Assembly (NCBI RefSeq): GCF_030818545.1
Contig: NZ_JAUTAH010000001.1
Coordinates: 1,369,001-1,433,000, forward strand
Direction: 5' to 3'
Length of the DNA stretch: 64,000 nucleotides
DNA from: Brevundimonas sp. SORGH_AS_0993
GTDB lineage: Bacteria; Pseudomonadota; Alphaproteobacteria; Caulobacterales; Caulobacteraceae
Shown here: positions 1-9,376 of the stretch, one piece after another
How the letters are laid out: each line of letters begins with the position of its first letter
How positions within the stretch are numbered: the first letter of the stretch is position 1
Made by a program: the position numbers and the translations under genes
The notes under the pieces: model-generated
Database searches by the model: none
What the model was told of the DNA's origin: nothing
The model's input: the letters and a program-made list of their open reading frames with translations, nothing else

Positions 1-332
1 GCCGTCACCGCCGCGACCAGGGCCGGGGCGGACGGATAGCCGCCGAAGCCCACGACGACATCGGCGCCCAGCCGGTCGAAAGCGGTCCGCGCCTGCATCA
101 CGCCCTTGAGGATGGCGACGCCCGCCTTGACCAGGCCGACAGGGCCGGACCCGGTGGCGGCGTCCAGGGCCAGCCGCTCCTCGGCCGGAAAGGCGTGGGC
201 GTACTGCTCGCCCCGCCGATCGGTGGCCAGAACCACCCGCCAACCCCGCGCCGCCAGTTCCCGCGCCAGGGCCTCGGCCGGGAACATATGGCCGCCGGTG
301 CCGCCGGCGGCGAGGACGCAGAGTTTGGACAT
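1..332 (-). CDS. murG: MurG, UDP-GlcNAc:lipid I GlcNAc transferase (N-terminal part; cut by window edge)
   Basis: MurG adds GlcNAc to lipid I on the inner face of the cytoplasmic membrane, giving lipid II. About 110 N-terminal residues are visible. The start reads MSKLCVLAAGGTGGHMFPA, with the glycosyltransferase loop GGTGGH at residues 10-15, and ends in a GFGGYPSAPAL stretch typical of the family's N-domain. It is the last visible gene of the dcw cluster, downstream of ftsW, but is separated from it by about 250 bp holding a 9-bp tandem repeat, whereas most other junctions in the cluster are overlaps. The C-terminal half lies outside the window, so integrity cannot be judged. Confidence 0.95.
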   Translation of the reverse strand, partial: MSKLCVLAAGGTGGHMFPAEALARELAARGWRVVLATDRRGEQYAHAFPAEERLALDAATGSGPVGLVKAGVAILKGVMQARTAFDRLGADVVVGFGGYPSAPALVAAVT

Positions 333-404
333 GGGGCCTCCGGGAAAAACAGCGTCTGAATAGTCCGATTTGTCCGACGCCGGGACGGCGGATGGAAAAA
401 AGAG

Positions 405-485
405 AGTCCGAATAGTCCGAATAGTCCGAACAGTCCGAACAGTCCGAACAGTCCGAACAGTCCGAACAGTCTGATTTGTCCGATC
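405..485. repeat. 9-bp tandem repeat between ftsW and murG
   Basis: Seven consecutive 9-bp units (two AGTCCGAAT, then five AGTCCGAAC) run from 405 to 467, followed by two degenerate units to 485. A related partial copy sits at 362-377, so the array edge looks duplicated. It fills part of the roughly 250-bp gap between ftsW and murG. There is no sign that it is translated. A unit length of three codons and near-identical copies point to slipped-strand expansion. Confidence 0.9.
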
Positions 486-581
486 GGAAGATCCAGCCCC
501 CAGCATGGCACGGTTCGGGGCGGCGCTAGGAAGATCGCCGGACGCAGCCCTCAACCCATTGTTTCAGCCGGATTTCGTCCG

Positions 582-1757
582 TCAAAATACGCGCCGGCCC
601 GTCGTCAGGCTGGCGCCGGGTTCGTAGGCGCCGGGCCGACGCCGCGTCAGGGCCAGGGCGAAGCCCATGGTCAGGCACATGGCCAACATGGACGAGCCGC
701 CATAGCTGACGAACGGCAGGGTCATGCCCTTGGTCGGGATCAGGTTCAGGTTCACCGCGACATTGATGCAGGCCTGAAGCCCGATCAGCATGAACAGGCC
801 CGCCGCCGCCGTCTGTTCGAACGGGTCGGTCAGCTTCATGGCCCGGCGCATGCCCCGCACCACGATGAAGGCGTACAGGCCGATCATGATCAGGCTGAGG
901 ATCAAGCCGAACTCCTCGGCGCCGACGGAATAGATGAAGTCGGTGTGCAGGTCGGGCACGCGACGCTTCATCACCCCCTCGCCCACCCCGCGGCCCAGCA
1001 GGCCGCCGGCGCGAATGGCCTCGGCGGCGCTGTCGATCTGGTGGGTGTCGGTGGTCTCGGGCGAGAAGAAGCGGCTGAGGCGGTCGCGCATATGGCCGAA
1101 GACGAAATACAGCGACACCAGCCCCGCCATGCCCAGGCTGGCCAGCACCGCCATCCATTTGAACGGCACGCCGGCCATGAAGAAGACGGCCATGAAGGTG
1201 GTGGTGATCAGAAGGGTCTGGCCGATGTCGGGCTGGATCAGCAGCAGGCAGACCGTCAGGGCGTAGAAGCCGAAGGCGATGGTGACGCCGGGCACCCCCT
1301 GGCCCTTCTGCGCCTCGGCGAACATCCAGGCGGCGAAGACGATCAGGCCGGGCTTGGCGAATTCGCTGGGCTGAAGGCTGAACGGCCCCAGGTTCACCCA
1401 GCGGGCGGCGCCCTTCACCGTGTCGCCGATGAACGGCAGGGCCGCCATCACGACGATGGCGCCGAACAGGGCCAGGACGGCGATGCGCCGCACGCCGCGC
1501 GGCGACATCAGGGAGGTGGTCAGCATGATCGTCAGACCCGCTCCGGCGAAGACGATCATGCGCCAGGAATAGTGGAAGGGGTCGGTGATCGATTCGTCCG
1601 CCAGAATGGCCGCCGGGCTGGAGGCGAAGCTGAGCGACACCCCCAGGCCCATCAGGGCCAGGGCCGCGCCCAAAAGGCCGCGATCCACCGTCCAGAACCA
1701 GCGGGCGATCAGGCTCTGGTCATTGCGGGAGAAGGCGGGGGTGTAATGGGCGCTCAT
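582..1757 (-). CDS. ftsW: FtsW, SEDS-family septal peptidoglycan polymerase
   Basis: A 391-residue polytopic membrane protein of the SEDS (FtsW/RodA/SpoVE) family, which polymerises lipid II at the septum together with the class B penicillin-binding protein FtsI. About ten hydrophobic helices are visible. The C-terminal signature PFVSYGGSS at about 348-356 is the family motif. Its start overlaps the murD stop by 4 nt (ATGA), so translation is probably coupled. The partner FtsI is encoded in the same cluster. Length is normal for the family. Confidence 0.97.
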   Translation of the reverse strand: MSAHYTPAFSRNDQSLIARWFWTVDRGLLGAALALMGLGVSLSFASSPAAILADESITDPFHYSWRMIVFAGAGLTIMLTTSLMSPRGVRRIAVLALFGAIVVMAALPFIGDTVKGAARWVNLGPFSLQPSEFAKPGLIVFAAWMFAEAQKGQGVPGVTIAFGFYALTVCLLLIQPDIGQTLLITTTFMAVFFMAGVPFKWMAVLASLGMAGLVSLYFVFGHMRDRLSRFFSPETTDTHQIDSAAEAIRAGGLLGRGVGEGVMKRRVPDLHTDFIYSVGAEEFGLILSLIMIGLYAFIVVRGMRRAMKLTDPFEQTAAAGLFMLIGLQACINVAVNLNLIPTKGMTLPFVSYGGSSMLAMCLTMGFALALTRRRPGAYEPGASLTTGRRVF

Positions 1758-3148
1758 GACGCGGTTTCCGGGACGGCGCCGAGGGCCAGGACGGCGGCGC
1801 GGAACGCCTCGCCCCGCGCCTCGAAATCGGCGAACTGATCGAAGCTGGCGCAGGCGGGCGACAGCAGGACGATCCGATCCCCGACGGCGGCGGCCGCATC
1901 GTCGGCTGCGGCGGAGACGGCGGCCTCAAGGGTGCGGGAAAGGACGTGGGGGACCCCGTTCGCCGACAGGGTCGCAGCGAAGGCGTCGGCCGCCTGTCCG
2001 ATCAGATAGGCCCTGGCGACGCGCGGGAAGAGGTCGGCCAGATCGTCGATCCCGCCCGCCTTGGGCACGCCGCCGGCGATCCAGAAGACGGAAGGGTAGG
2101 ACGCCAGGGCCTGACGTGCGGCGTCGGCGTTGGTGGCCTTGGAATCGTTGATGAAGCGGACGGAACCGATCTGGGCCACCGCCTCCATCCGGTGCGCCAG
2201 GCCGGGAAAGGACAGCAGGCCGGCGACGGCGGCGTCGTGCGATACGCCCAGGGCGCGGGCGGCGGCATAGGCGAAGGCGGCGTTCTGGGCGTTGTGTCGG
2301 CCAGGCAGAGAGCGGGCGCGGGTGAGGTCGGCGATGCGTTCGCCGTCCTTCCAAAGAGCGCCGACCTGCGCGACATAGCCTTCTCCCCTCGGGGGAGAAG
2401 GGACTGTGGAAACCGCGATCACGCGCCGGGACAGTTCAGACGCCATCCCCCGCCCCCAATCCTCGTCCACGCCGATCAGCGCCACCGCATCGGGCGCCTG
2501 ATTGGAGAATATCCGGCGCTTGGCCCTTACATAGCCCTCCATCCCGCCGTGCCGGTCCAGGTGGTCGGGGCTGATGTTGGTCAGGATCGCCACGTCGGGG
2601 GCGAAGGTCGTGGTCAGGTCCAGCTGGTAGCTGGAGACCTCGATCACATAGACGGCGTCGGTCGTCGGTTCGGGCAGGGCCAGGACGCCGACGCCGATAT
2701 TGCCGCCGACATGGACCGTCAGGCCGGCCGACTTCAGCACCCAACCGATCAGGGCGGTGGTGGTGGACTTGCCGTTGGTGCCGGTGACGGCGACGACGCG
2801 CGGCCGCTGATCCTTCGGCCGGGCGGCCAGGGCGCGGGCGAACAGTTCGATGTCGCCGAGGACCGGCACGCCGGCCTGATGCGCGCGCTCGACCGTCCAG
2901 TGCGGCTTGGGATGGGTCAGGGGCGCGCCGGGCGACAGGACCAGGGCGGCGATGTCGGACCAGTCGGCGGCGGCCAGGTCATCGACCGTGAAGCCCTCGC
3001 TTTTCGCCTGCGCCCGGCCCGCCTCGCCGTCGTCCCACAGGATCGGGATCGCGCCCCCGGCCAGAAGGGCGCGCGCGGCCGTGATCCCCGACCGTCCCAG
3101 GCCGAAGACCGCGACCCGCCTGCCCTCGAAACCGGGAACGGCGATCAT
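1754..3148 (-). CDS. murD: MurD, UDP-MurNAc-L-Ala:D-Glu ligase
   Basis: Cytoplasmic Mur ligase that adds D-glutamate to UDP-MurNAc-L-alanine using ATP. The 464 residues show an N-terminal nucleotide-type fold (VAVFGLGRSG, about 13-22) and the ATP-binding loop GTNGKST at 123-129; NDSKATN and HRME, further on, are typical Mur ligase motifs. The start ATG is 4 bp after the mraY stop, and the stop overlaps the ftsW start. Nothing is missing for the family length. Confidence 0.97.
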   Translation of the reverse strand: MIAVPGFEGRRVAVFGLGRSGITAARALLAGGAIPILWDDGEAGRAQAKSEGFTVDDLAAADWSDIAALVLSPGAPLTHPKPHWTVERAHQAGVPVLGDIELFARALAARPKDQRPRVVAVTGTNGKSTTTALIGWVLKSAGLTVHVGGNIGVGVLALPEPTTDAVYVIEVSSYQLDLTTTFAPDVAILTNISPDHLDRHGGMEGYVRAKRRIFSNQAPDAVALIGVDEDWGRGMASELSRRVIAVSTVPSPPRGEGYVAQVGALWKDGERIADLTRARSLPGRHNAQNAAFAYAAARALGVSHDAAVAGLLSFPGLAHRMEAVAQIGSVRFINDSKATNADAARQALASYPSVFWIAGGVPKAGGIDDLADLFPRVARAYLIGQAADAFAATLSANGVPHVLSRTLEAAVSAAADDAAAAVGDRIVLLSPACASFDQFADFEARGEAFRAAVLALGAVPETAS

Positions 3149-3152
3149 CGGA

Positions 3153-4262
3153 TCAACGCAGCTTCAGCGTCGACAGGCCCAGCAGGGCCAGGGCGCCGGC
3201 GATGATCCAGAAGCGGATGACGACGGTGGATTCGGGCCAGCCCATCTTTTCGAAATGGTGGTGGACCGGCGCCATCAGGAAGATGCGCTTCTTGGTCAGC
3301 TTGTAATAGCCGACCTGGATCATGACCGAGGCGGCCTCCATGACGAACAGGCCGCCGACGATGCCCAGGACCAGTTCGTGCTTGGTGGTGACGGCGATGG
3401 CGCCCAAGGCCCCGCCCAGGGCCAGGGAGCCGGTGTCGCCCATGAAGATCTTGGCTGGCGGAGCGTTGTACCAGAGGAAGCCCGCGCCCCCGCCGATCAT
3501 GGCCGCGCAGAAGATGGCCAGTTCGCCCGCGCCGGGAACGTGGTGGACCTGAAGATACTGGGCGAAGACGAAGTTGCCGCAGAGGTAGCTGATCACCCCG
3601 AACGCGCCCGCCGCCATCATGACCGGCACGGTCGCCAGGCCGTCAAGCCCGTCGGTCAGGTTCACCGCATTGGAGAAGCCGACGATGGTGAAGGCCGCGA
3701 AGGCCACATAGAACCAGCCGATATTGAGCAAGACCGCCTTGAAGAAGGGGAAGGCGATGGACGTCTCAAGCCCCGGCGAGGTGGGCGAGGCCGTCATCCA
3801 AAGCACCGTCAGCACGCCCGCGATCACGGCGACGACCGTTTGGGCCAGAAGCTTCTGTTTCGAGGTCAGGCCGGCCGAAGTCTGTTTCGTCACCTTGGCG
3901 TAGTCGTCGATGAAGCCCAGGACGCCGAAGGCCGCCGTCACCCCCGACACGATCCAGATGTAGGGATTGGTCAGGTCCGCCCACAGCAGGACGGCGACGC
4001 CGATCCCGGCCAGGATCATCAGCCCGCCCATGGTCGGGGTCCCGACCTTCGACAGGTGGCTGACCGGGCCGTCGTCGCGGATCGGCTGGCCTCGGCCCTG
4101 TTTGGCGCGGATCCAGTTGATGAAGCGGCTGCCCATGGCCACGGCCACGATGGCCGCCGTCGCCAGGGCCAGGGCCGTGCGGACGGTCTGATACTGAATC
4201 AGGTTCAGCAGCGGATACTGGTGCGCGACATCGGCGTAATAGAGATAGAGCAGGTAGAACAT
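3153..4262 (-). CDS. mraY: MraY, phospho-MurNAc-pentapeptide transferase
   Basis: Integral membrane enzyme that transfers phospho-MurNAc-pentapeptide to undecaprenyl phosphate, making lipid I. The 369-residue protein has about ten hydrophobic segments. It carries the family's acidic motifs ([30 protein letters not shown]) and the late [13 protein letters not shown] loop, which holds the histidine cluster. It lies between murF (9-bp gap) and murD (4-bp gap) in the dcw order. All diagnostic motifs are present. Confidence 0.98.
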   Translation of the reverse strand: MFYLLYLYYADVAHQYPLLNLIQYQTVRTALALATAAIVAVAMGSRFINWIRAKQGRGQPIRDDGPVSHLSKVGTPTMGGLMILAGIGVAVLLWADLTNPYIWIVSGVTAAFGVLGFIDDYAKVTKQTSAGLTSKQKLLAQTVVAVIAGVLTVLWMTASPTSPGLETSIAFPFFKAVLLNIGWFYVAFAAFTIVGFSNAVNLTDGLDGLATVPVMMAAGAFGVISYLCGNFVFAQYLQVHHVPGAGELAIFCAAMIGGGAGFLWYNAPPAKIFMGDTGSLALGGALGAIAVTTKHELVLGIVGGLFVMEAASVMIQVGYYKLTKKRIFLMAPVHHHFEKMGWPESTVVIRFWIIAGALALLGLSTLKLR

Positions 4263-4271
4263 CTTTTTTCC

Positions 4272-5714
4272 CTACCGCGCCGCGCGCGGCGCGTCGCTGC
4301 TTGAGGGGGCGCTTTCGGCGCTGTTCAGGCCGGCCAGGGCGTTCGCCACCAGCGAGGCCCTGGATCCGTTGGAGCCCTTGACCATGACCACGTCGTCGGG
4401 CGCGACCAGCAGCGCCGCCTCGGCGGCCAGTTCGGCGGCGGTGGCGCGCCACAGGCCCCGGCGCGAGGCCGGCAGGGCGTCGTAGAGCCAGCGCATCTGC
4501 TGCGGCCCGGCGGCGTGAACCAGGTCCAGTCCGGCCGCCGCGATGGGGCCGGCCAGCCCTTCGTGCAAGGCGCGACTGCGATCGCCCAGTTCCAGCATGT
4601 CGGTCAGGACCACGACGCGGCGGCCCGAGACGGCGCGCGCGCCCAGCGACCGAAACCCGGCGGTCATCGACAGGGGATTGGCGTTATAGCTTTCGTCGAT
4701 CAGGGTGAAGGCCCCGCCGGGAATGGCGACGACGCGGCTCTGGCCCCGCCCGGCCAGGGGCTGGAAGCGGGCCAGGGCCTGAAGCCCCGTCTCCAGCGGC
4801 ACGTCCAGCGCGTCCAGCATCAGAAGGACGCACAGACTGTTCAGCCCCCAGTGGGCGCCCGACTGGGCCAGGCGATAGTCGATGCGACGGCCGAACAGTT
4901 CGGCGGCGACCGAGGCCCCCTCGGCGTCGGGTCGGAAGTCCAGCAGGCGGGCGTCGCGCCCGGCGTCTGTCCCGAAGGTCAGCAGCCGCGCGCCCACCGC
5001 CCTGGCCGCGTCGCCCAGCACCCCGGAGAAGGCCACGTCGCCATTGGACACGGCCGCACCGCCAGGGATCAGGCCCTGAAAAATGGCCGCCTTTTCGCGC
5101 GCGACCCCGGCCTCGCCGTCGGCGAAGGCTTCGATATGGACCGGGCCGACGGTGGTGACGCAGGCGGCGTGGGGCGCGACCAGTTTCGACAGGGGCGCGA
5201 TCTCGCCCGGCGCGTTCATGCCGATCTCGAACACGGCGCGCCGGGTTTCGACCGGCATCCGCGCCAGGGTCAAGGGCACGCCGATATGGTTGTTGTAGCT
5301 CTTGATCGAGCCGTGGGCGGGACCGGCCAGGTCCAGCCCGGCGCGGATGGCCTGGGTCACGCTGGTCTTGCCGACGCTGCCGGTGACGGCGGCGCGCTTG
5401 ACCTGGGGGGCGCGTTCGCGGGCGGCGACGCCCAGGGCCTGCAGCCCCTTCAGCGTATCGGGAACCACGATGCAGGGCCCGCCTGCGACCGGGCGTTCGA
5501 CCAGGGCGGCGCCGGCGCCCGAGGCGAAGGCCCCGGCGGCGAAGTCGTGACCGTCACGTTCGCCCTTCAGCGCCAGGAACAGGTCGCCGGAGACGATCTC
5601 GCGGCTGTCGTAGGTCACGCCCGCGATGGGGCGGTCGTCGCCATGCAGCACGCCGCCCGTGGCGGCGGCGACTTCGGCGGCCGTCCAGAGCGGGCGGGCG
5701 ATGGGTTCAGGCAT
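4272..5714 (-). CDS. murF: MurF, D-Ala-D-Ala-adding ligase
   Basis: Cytoplasmic Mur ligase that adds D-Ala-D-Ala to UDP-MurNAc-tripeptide. The frame is open upstream to 5819, but the start chosen is the ATG at 5714 (MPEPIARPLWTAAEVAAATG), which aligns with the usual MurF N-terminus and gives an 8-nt overlap with the murE stop. That makes 480 residues. The P-loop GSVGKTS lies at 112-118, followed by KSYNNHIGVPLTL and later DESYNANP, both characteristic of MurF. Confidence 0.96.
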   Translation of the reverse strand: MPEPIARPLWTAAEVAAATGGVLHGDDRPIAGVTYDSREIVSGDLFLALKGERDGHDFAAGAFASGAGAALVERPVAGGPCIVVPDTLKGLQALGVAARERAPQVKRAAVTGSVGKTSVTQAIRAGLDLAGPAHGSIKSYNNHIGVPLTLARMPVETRRAVFEIGMNAPGEIAPLSKLVAPHAACVTTVGPVHIEAFADGEAGVAREKAAIFQGLIPGGAAVSNGDVAFSGVLGDAARAVGARLLTFGTDAGRDARLLDFRPDAEGASVAAELFGRRIDYRLAQSGAHWGLNSLCVLLMLDALDVPLETGLQALARFQPLAGRGQSRVVAIPGGAFTLIDESYNANPLSMTAGFRSLGARAVSGRRVVVLTDMLELGDRSRALHEGLAGPIAAAGLDLVHAAGPQQMRWLYDALPASRRGLWRATAAELAAEAALLVAPDDVVMVKGSNGSRASLVANALAGLNSAESAPSSSDAPRAAR

Positions 5715-7164
5715 GGACGGACAGGGCCTCGGACGCGACAGCGGCGTCGTCGAAGGGGTGAGTCGTCCCGTCGACGATCTGACCCTGTTCATGCCCTTTT
5801 CCGGCGACGACGACCACATCTCCGTCGCGCATCATTTCAACGGCCGCGTGGATGGCCGCATGACGGTCGCCGATCTCCAGCGCGTCGGGGCAGCCGGCCC
5901 TGACCTCGGCGCGGATGACGGCGGGGTCTTCGGAACGCGGATTGTCGTCGGTGACGATGGCGACGTCGGCCAGACGCCCGGCGATGGCGCCCATCAGGGG
6001 CCGCTTGCCGCGATCCCGGTCGCCCCCGGCGCCGAAGACCACGATCAGCCGCCCCGTGGCGTGGGGACGAAGGGCGGTCAACACCGTCTCCAGCCCGTCG
6101 GGCGTGTGGGCGTAGTCGACATAGACCTCTCCGCGCCCGGTCTCCGCGCCGATGCGCTGAAGCCGGCCCTGGGCGCCGGTCAGCCCCTCCAGCGCGCCGA
6201 TCACGGCGTCGGCCGGATCGCCCGCCGCGATGCACAGGCCCGCCGCCACCAGGGCGTTCGACGCCTGGAAGGCGCCGGCCAGCGGCAGCAGGATGTCGCG
6301 CACGTCGCCGCGCACGTCCAGGGTCAGGCGCTGGCCTTCCGGCGTGGCCTGGCGGCCGATCAGCATCAGGTCGCGCCCGCGCTGGCCCACGCCGAAGACG
6401 CCCAGGCCCGCCATGATCGAGGCCGAGGCGAAGGTCGAATAGGCGTCGGAATCGGCGTTCAGCACGGCGGTGCGGCCGCGCGGCAGCAGGGTCTCGAACA
6501 GGCGCATCTTGGCGGCGCGATAGCTGTCCATCGTGCCGTGATAGTCCAGATGATCCTGGGTCAGGTTGGTGAAGGCGGCGGCCTTCAGCGCCACCCCGTC
6601 CAGCCGGCGCTGGTCGATGCCGTGGGACGAAGCCTCCACCGCAACGTGGGTCACGTCCCTGCGCGCCAGTTCGGCCATCAGGCGGGCGGCCTCCGCAGCG
6701 TCGGGGCTGGTCAGGCCGGGGCCGGTCAGGGCGTAGGTCTTGTCGCCCTTCTGACCGACGACGCCCAGGGTGCCCATGCTGGCCGACGGGTGGCCCAGGG
6801 CGGCCCAGATCTGACGACAGAAGGCGGCCACGGAGGTCTTGCCGTTGGTGCCGGTCACGGCCACGCAGGTCTTGGGCTGGGCGCCGTAGAAGCCGCGCGC
6901 GGCGATGGCGTAGGCGCGGCGCACGTCCCCGGACGTGACCAGGACCGGGGCGGCGGTCTCGGGCGTGTCGGCGGGGGCCAGGACGGCGGCGGCCCCTTGC
7001 GCCAGGGCCTGGGGAATGAAGGCGCGGCCGTCGGCGGCCGATCCCGGCAGGGCCACGAACAGGGCGCCGGGCGCGACCTTGCGGCTGTCGGCGGTGACGC
7101 CGGTGATCACCGGATCGGAGGACAGGTCGCGGCGCAGCAGATCGGACAGGTGAAGCGCGCTCAC
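5707..7164 (-). CDS. murE: MurE, UDP-MurNAc-L-Ala-D-Glu:meso-diaminopimelate ligase
   Basis: Cytoplasmic Mur ligase for the third amino acid of the stem peptide. The 485-residue protein has the ATP loop GTNGKTS at 105-111, the carbamylated-lysine region, and the C-terminal DNPR motif (TDDNPRSEDP). DNPR marks enzymes that use meso-diaminopimelate rather than lysine, so the peptidoglycan is the Gram-negative A1gamma type. Start overlaps the ftsI stop by 4 nt; stop overlaps the murF start by 8 nt. Confidence 0.97.
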   Translation of the reverse strand: MSALHLSDLLRRDLSSDPVITGVTADSRKVAPGALFVALPGSAADGRAFIPQALAQGAAAVLAPADTPETAAPVLVTSGDVRRAYAIAARGFYGAQPKTCVAVTGTNGKTSVAAFCRQIWAALGHPSASMGTLGVVGQKGDKTYALTGPGLTSPDAAEAARLMAELARRDVTHVAVEASSHGIDQRRLDGVALKAAAFTNLTQDHLDYHGTMDSYRAAKMRLFETLLPRGRTAVLNADSDAYSTFASASIMAGLGVFGVGQRGRDLMLIGRQATPEGQRLTLDVRGDVRDILLPLAGAFQASNALVAAGLCIAAGDPADAVIGALEGLTGAQGRLQRIGAETGRGEVYVDYAHTPDGLETVLTALRPHATGRLIVVFGAGGDRDRGKRPLMGAIAGRLADVAIVTDDNPRSEDPAVIRAEVRAGCPDALEIGDRHAAIHAAVEMMRDGDVVVVAGKGHEQGQIVDGTTHPFDDAAVASEALSVHA

Positions 7165-8933
7165 TGGACGCCTCCCGCCGGCGCGGCGGCCTGCGGAATC
7201 TTTTCGCCCGTGACGGTGCGCCAGCGGTCGCCGTGGCGCTGCACCCCCAGGAAGCCAGCGATGCGGTCGGCGATGTTGCGCACGGCAGGGGCGGCGACAT
7301 AGGCGCCGGTCTTGGGATAGGCGCCCGGCTCGTCCATCACGATCAGGATGGCGTAGCGTTTGGCCGTGAGCGGACCATCGACCGGAAAGACCGCCGCGAA
7401 GGAGCCGACCGCGTGGCTGGGGTCGTAATGGCCGTTGACCAGCTTGTTGGCCGAACCCGTCTTGCCGCCCACCCGCAGACCCGGCGCATCGGCGAAGCCG
7501 CCCGAGCCGTTGACCACGTTGCGGCGCATCAGGTCCAGCATGATGCGCGAGGTGTCTTCCGTCACCACCTGCGGCGTCGGGGCGCCGCGCAGACCGCCCT
7601 TGCGCAGGGTCAGAGGGATCATCCGCCCGCCGTTGGTCAGGGCGCCCATGGCCTGGATCACCTGGGCCGGCGTGACCATGATGCCATAGCCGAAGGACAG
7701 GGAGGCCAGGGTCGAGTTGTCCCAGCGGCGCGGCAGCACCGGCCGGGCCGATTCCTTCAACTCCACGGTCGAGGCGTTCAGCAGACCCAGGCGACGGAAA
7801 TAGTCGCGCATGGTGTTCGGCCCCATCTGCAGCGCCAGTTGCGACGTGCCGATGTTGGACGAGTGCAGATAGACCTCTTCCAGCGTCATGACCCGGTTCT
7901 GGGCGTGGAAGTCCTTGATCTTGCGGTCGCCGATCTGGAAAGCCTGGGAGGCGTCGAACAGGGTGTTCATGTCGGCCTGGCCCGTGTCCAGACCAGCCGC
8001 GACGGTGAAGCTCTTGAACACCGAGCCCATTTCATAGTGGGCCGCGACGGCGCGGTTCAGGGTGGCGCCTTCGGGCGCCGCGGCCCGGTCGGCGGGACTG
8101 AAGGCCGGCCAGCTGGCCATGCCCAGGACCTCGCCCGTCTGGACGTCGGTGACGATGCCGACCGCGCCCTTGGCCTGGGCCTTGATGGCGGCCGCGGCCA
8201 GCTCGTTCTCCAGCACGCCCTGGACACGCAGATCGATGGACAGGGGGAAACTTTCTCCCCGTTCGCCGGCGGCGCGGATCTCGTTGTCGAAGGCCAGTTC
8301 GGCGCCGGAAATCCCCTGCCCGCCCGTATCGGCGTCGCCGATCAGATGCACGGCCGAGGTTCCCAAAGGATAGGCGCGGCGATCCTCTGGCTCGAAGGCG
8401 ACGCCGCCCAGGGCCAGGGCGTGCACCGCCGCCTTTTCCTGCGGGGTCAGGCCGTTCAGCACGATCAGGCGCCGATCGCCGTTCAGCACCTTGCGCAGGC
8501 GCGCCGGCTGGATGCGCGGCAGGGAGCGGCGAATCTGGGTGAAGGCCAGGTCGCGGTCCCATATCTCGGCCGGGTCGATGTAGAGGCCGTAGTGGACGAT
8601 GTTGGCCGCCAGCAGTTCGCCGTTGCGGTCGGTCAGATCGCCACGCACCAGGGCGTTCGGATTGACGCCGGACCAGCGGCCGTTCGTCTGGGCGAACAGG
8701 GCCTTGTACGACGCGCCGACCGCCAGGCCCGCAAAGACGCAGGAAAAGACGATCAGGATCAGGAAGATGCGGACGCGGGTGTCTTCTTCCGGACGGGCGT
8801 CGGCGCGGGCGCGCTCGAAGCCGTGTTCCAGACGCCAGACCAGTTCGGACAGCCAGCGCCAGAAGGGCGACAACCGCCCCTGAAGGTCCACGCCGGGCGC
8901 CGGGCGGTGATAACGGTGATCCTGAACGCTCAT
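7161..8933 (-). CDS. ftsI: FtsI/PBP3, class B penicillin-binding protein (septal transpeptidase)
   Basis: Monofunctional transpeptidase that cross-links septal peptidoglycan with FtsW. Of 590 residues, about 1-55 are a rather long cytoplasmic tail, 56-76 the single membrane anchor, then a pedestal domain and the catalytic domain. The active-site motifs are SVFK (Ser304, Lys307), SSN (358-360) and KTG (491-493). No PASTA domain is present. Start and stop overlap ftsL and murE by 4 nt each, so it sits inside the coupled dcw operon. Confidence 0.97.
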   Translation of the reverse strand: MSVQDHRYHRPAPGVDLQGRLSPFWRWLSELVWRLEHGFERARADARPEEDTRVRIFLILIVFSCVFAGLAVGASYKALFAQTNGRWSGVNPNALVRGDLTDRNGELLAANIVHYGLYIDPAEIWDRDLAFTQIRRSLPRIQPARLRKVLNGDRRLIVLNGLTPQEKAAVHALALGGVAFEPEDRRAYPLGTSAVHLIGDADTGGQGISGAELAFDNEIRAAGERGESFPLSIDLRVQGVLENELAAAAIKAQAKGAVGIVTDVQTGEVLGMASWPAFSPADRAAAPEGATLNRAVAAHYEMGSVFKSFTVAAGLDTGQADMNTLFDASQAFQIGDRKIKDFHAQNRVMTLEEVYLHSSNIGTSQLALQMGPNTMRDYFRRLGLLNASTVELKESARPVLPRRWDNSTLASLSFGYGIMVTPAQVIQAMGALTNGGRMIPLTLRKGGLRGAPTPQVVTEDTSRIMLDLMRRNVVNGSGGFADAPGLRVGGKTGSANKLVNGHYDPSHAVGSFAAVFPVDGPLTAKRYAILIVMDEPGAYPKTGAYVAAPAVRNIADRIAGFLGVQRHGDRWRTVTGEKIPQAAAPAGGVQ

Positions 8934-9376
8934 CGCGGCGCCTCCGGCATGGCGGCGGCGTCGTCATCGACAGCAGGGCTGACGGCGGGCGACGGGGCGG
9001 CAGGCGCGGCGGCGACCGGCCTGGACCCGTCCGGCTTCAGCTGGGCCAGTTCGCCCGCCTCGGCCTGACGATGAACCTCGGTGGGCGCCAGACCCGCCTG
9101 ACGCGACAGGTTCTCCAGCCGCGCGGGCTGCTCCAGCCGGGCGACCTCGGCCCGCAGCAGGCGGACGCGCTGATTGTTGTCGTAAATCTCCCGCTCCAAC
9201 TGGGCGATGCGGCTGCTTTCGCGCGCCGCCGCCGCCTTGGCCGCATAGACGGAGACGATCATGACCGCGACCAGACCGACGCCGATGATGTCGACCCACC
9301 GCACGCCCCGGACCTTCCAGTCGAACAGGCGCTGAAGAACGGTGCGGGAATAGGTGAAGAAGGGCGCCGTAGTCAT
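8930..9376 (-). CDS. ftsL: FtsL-like bitopic division protein
   Basis: A 148-residue protein: short cytoplasmic N-terminus, one transmembrane helix at about 28-46, then a leucine/arginine-rich coiled-coil segment (about 52-85) and a low-complexity Ala/Pro tail. FtsL proteins diverge greatly in sequence, so the call rests on this topology and on position between rsmH and ftsI. FtsL bridges FtsB/FtsQ to FtsWI in the divisome. The tail beyond residue 115 is longer than in enterobacterial FtsL. Confidence 0.88.
   Translation of the reverse strand: MTTAPFFTYSRTVLQRLFDWKVRGVRWVDIIGVGLVAVMIVSVYAAKAAAARESSRIAQLEREIYDNNQRVRLLRAEVARLEQPARLENLSRQAGLAPTEVHRQAEAGELAQLKPDGSRPVAAAPAAPSPAVSPAVDDDAAAMPEAPR

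Noticed and set aside
405..485. Possible CRISPR-like array
   Set aside because: Units are 9 bp and adjacent, without spacers.
98..511. Frame on the minus strand with an (LFG)n peptide
   Set aside because: It is the 9-bp repeat read through, overlaps murG out of frame, and has no family or ribosome binding site.
945..1838. Long plus-strand frames across the dcw cluster and elsewhere (also 1946-3205, 5626-7302, 7233-9068)
   Set aside because: High-GC shadows, rich in Arg/Gly/His/Gln and opposite to confirmed genes.
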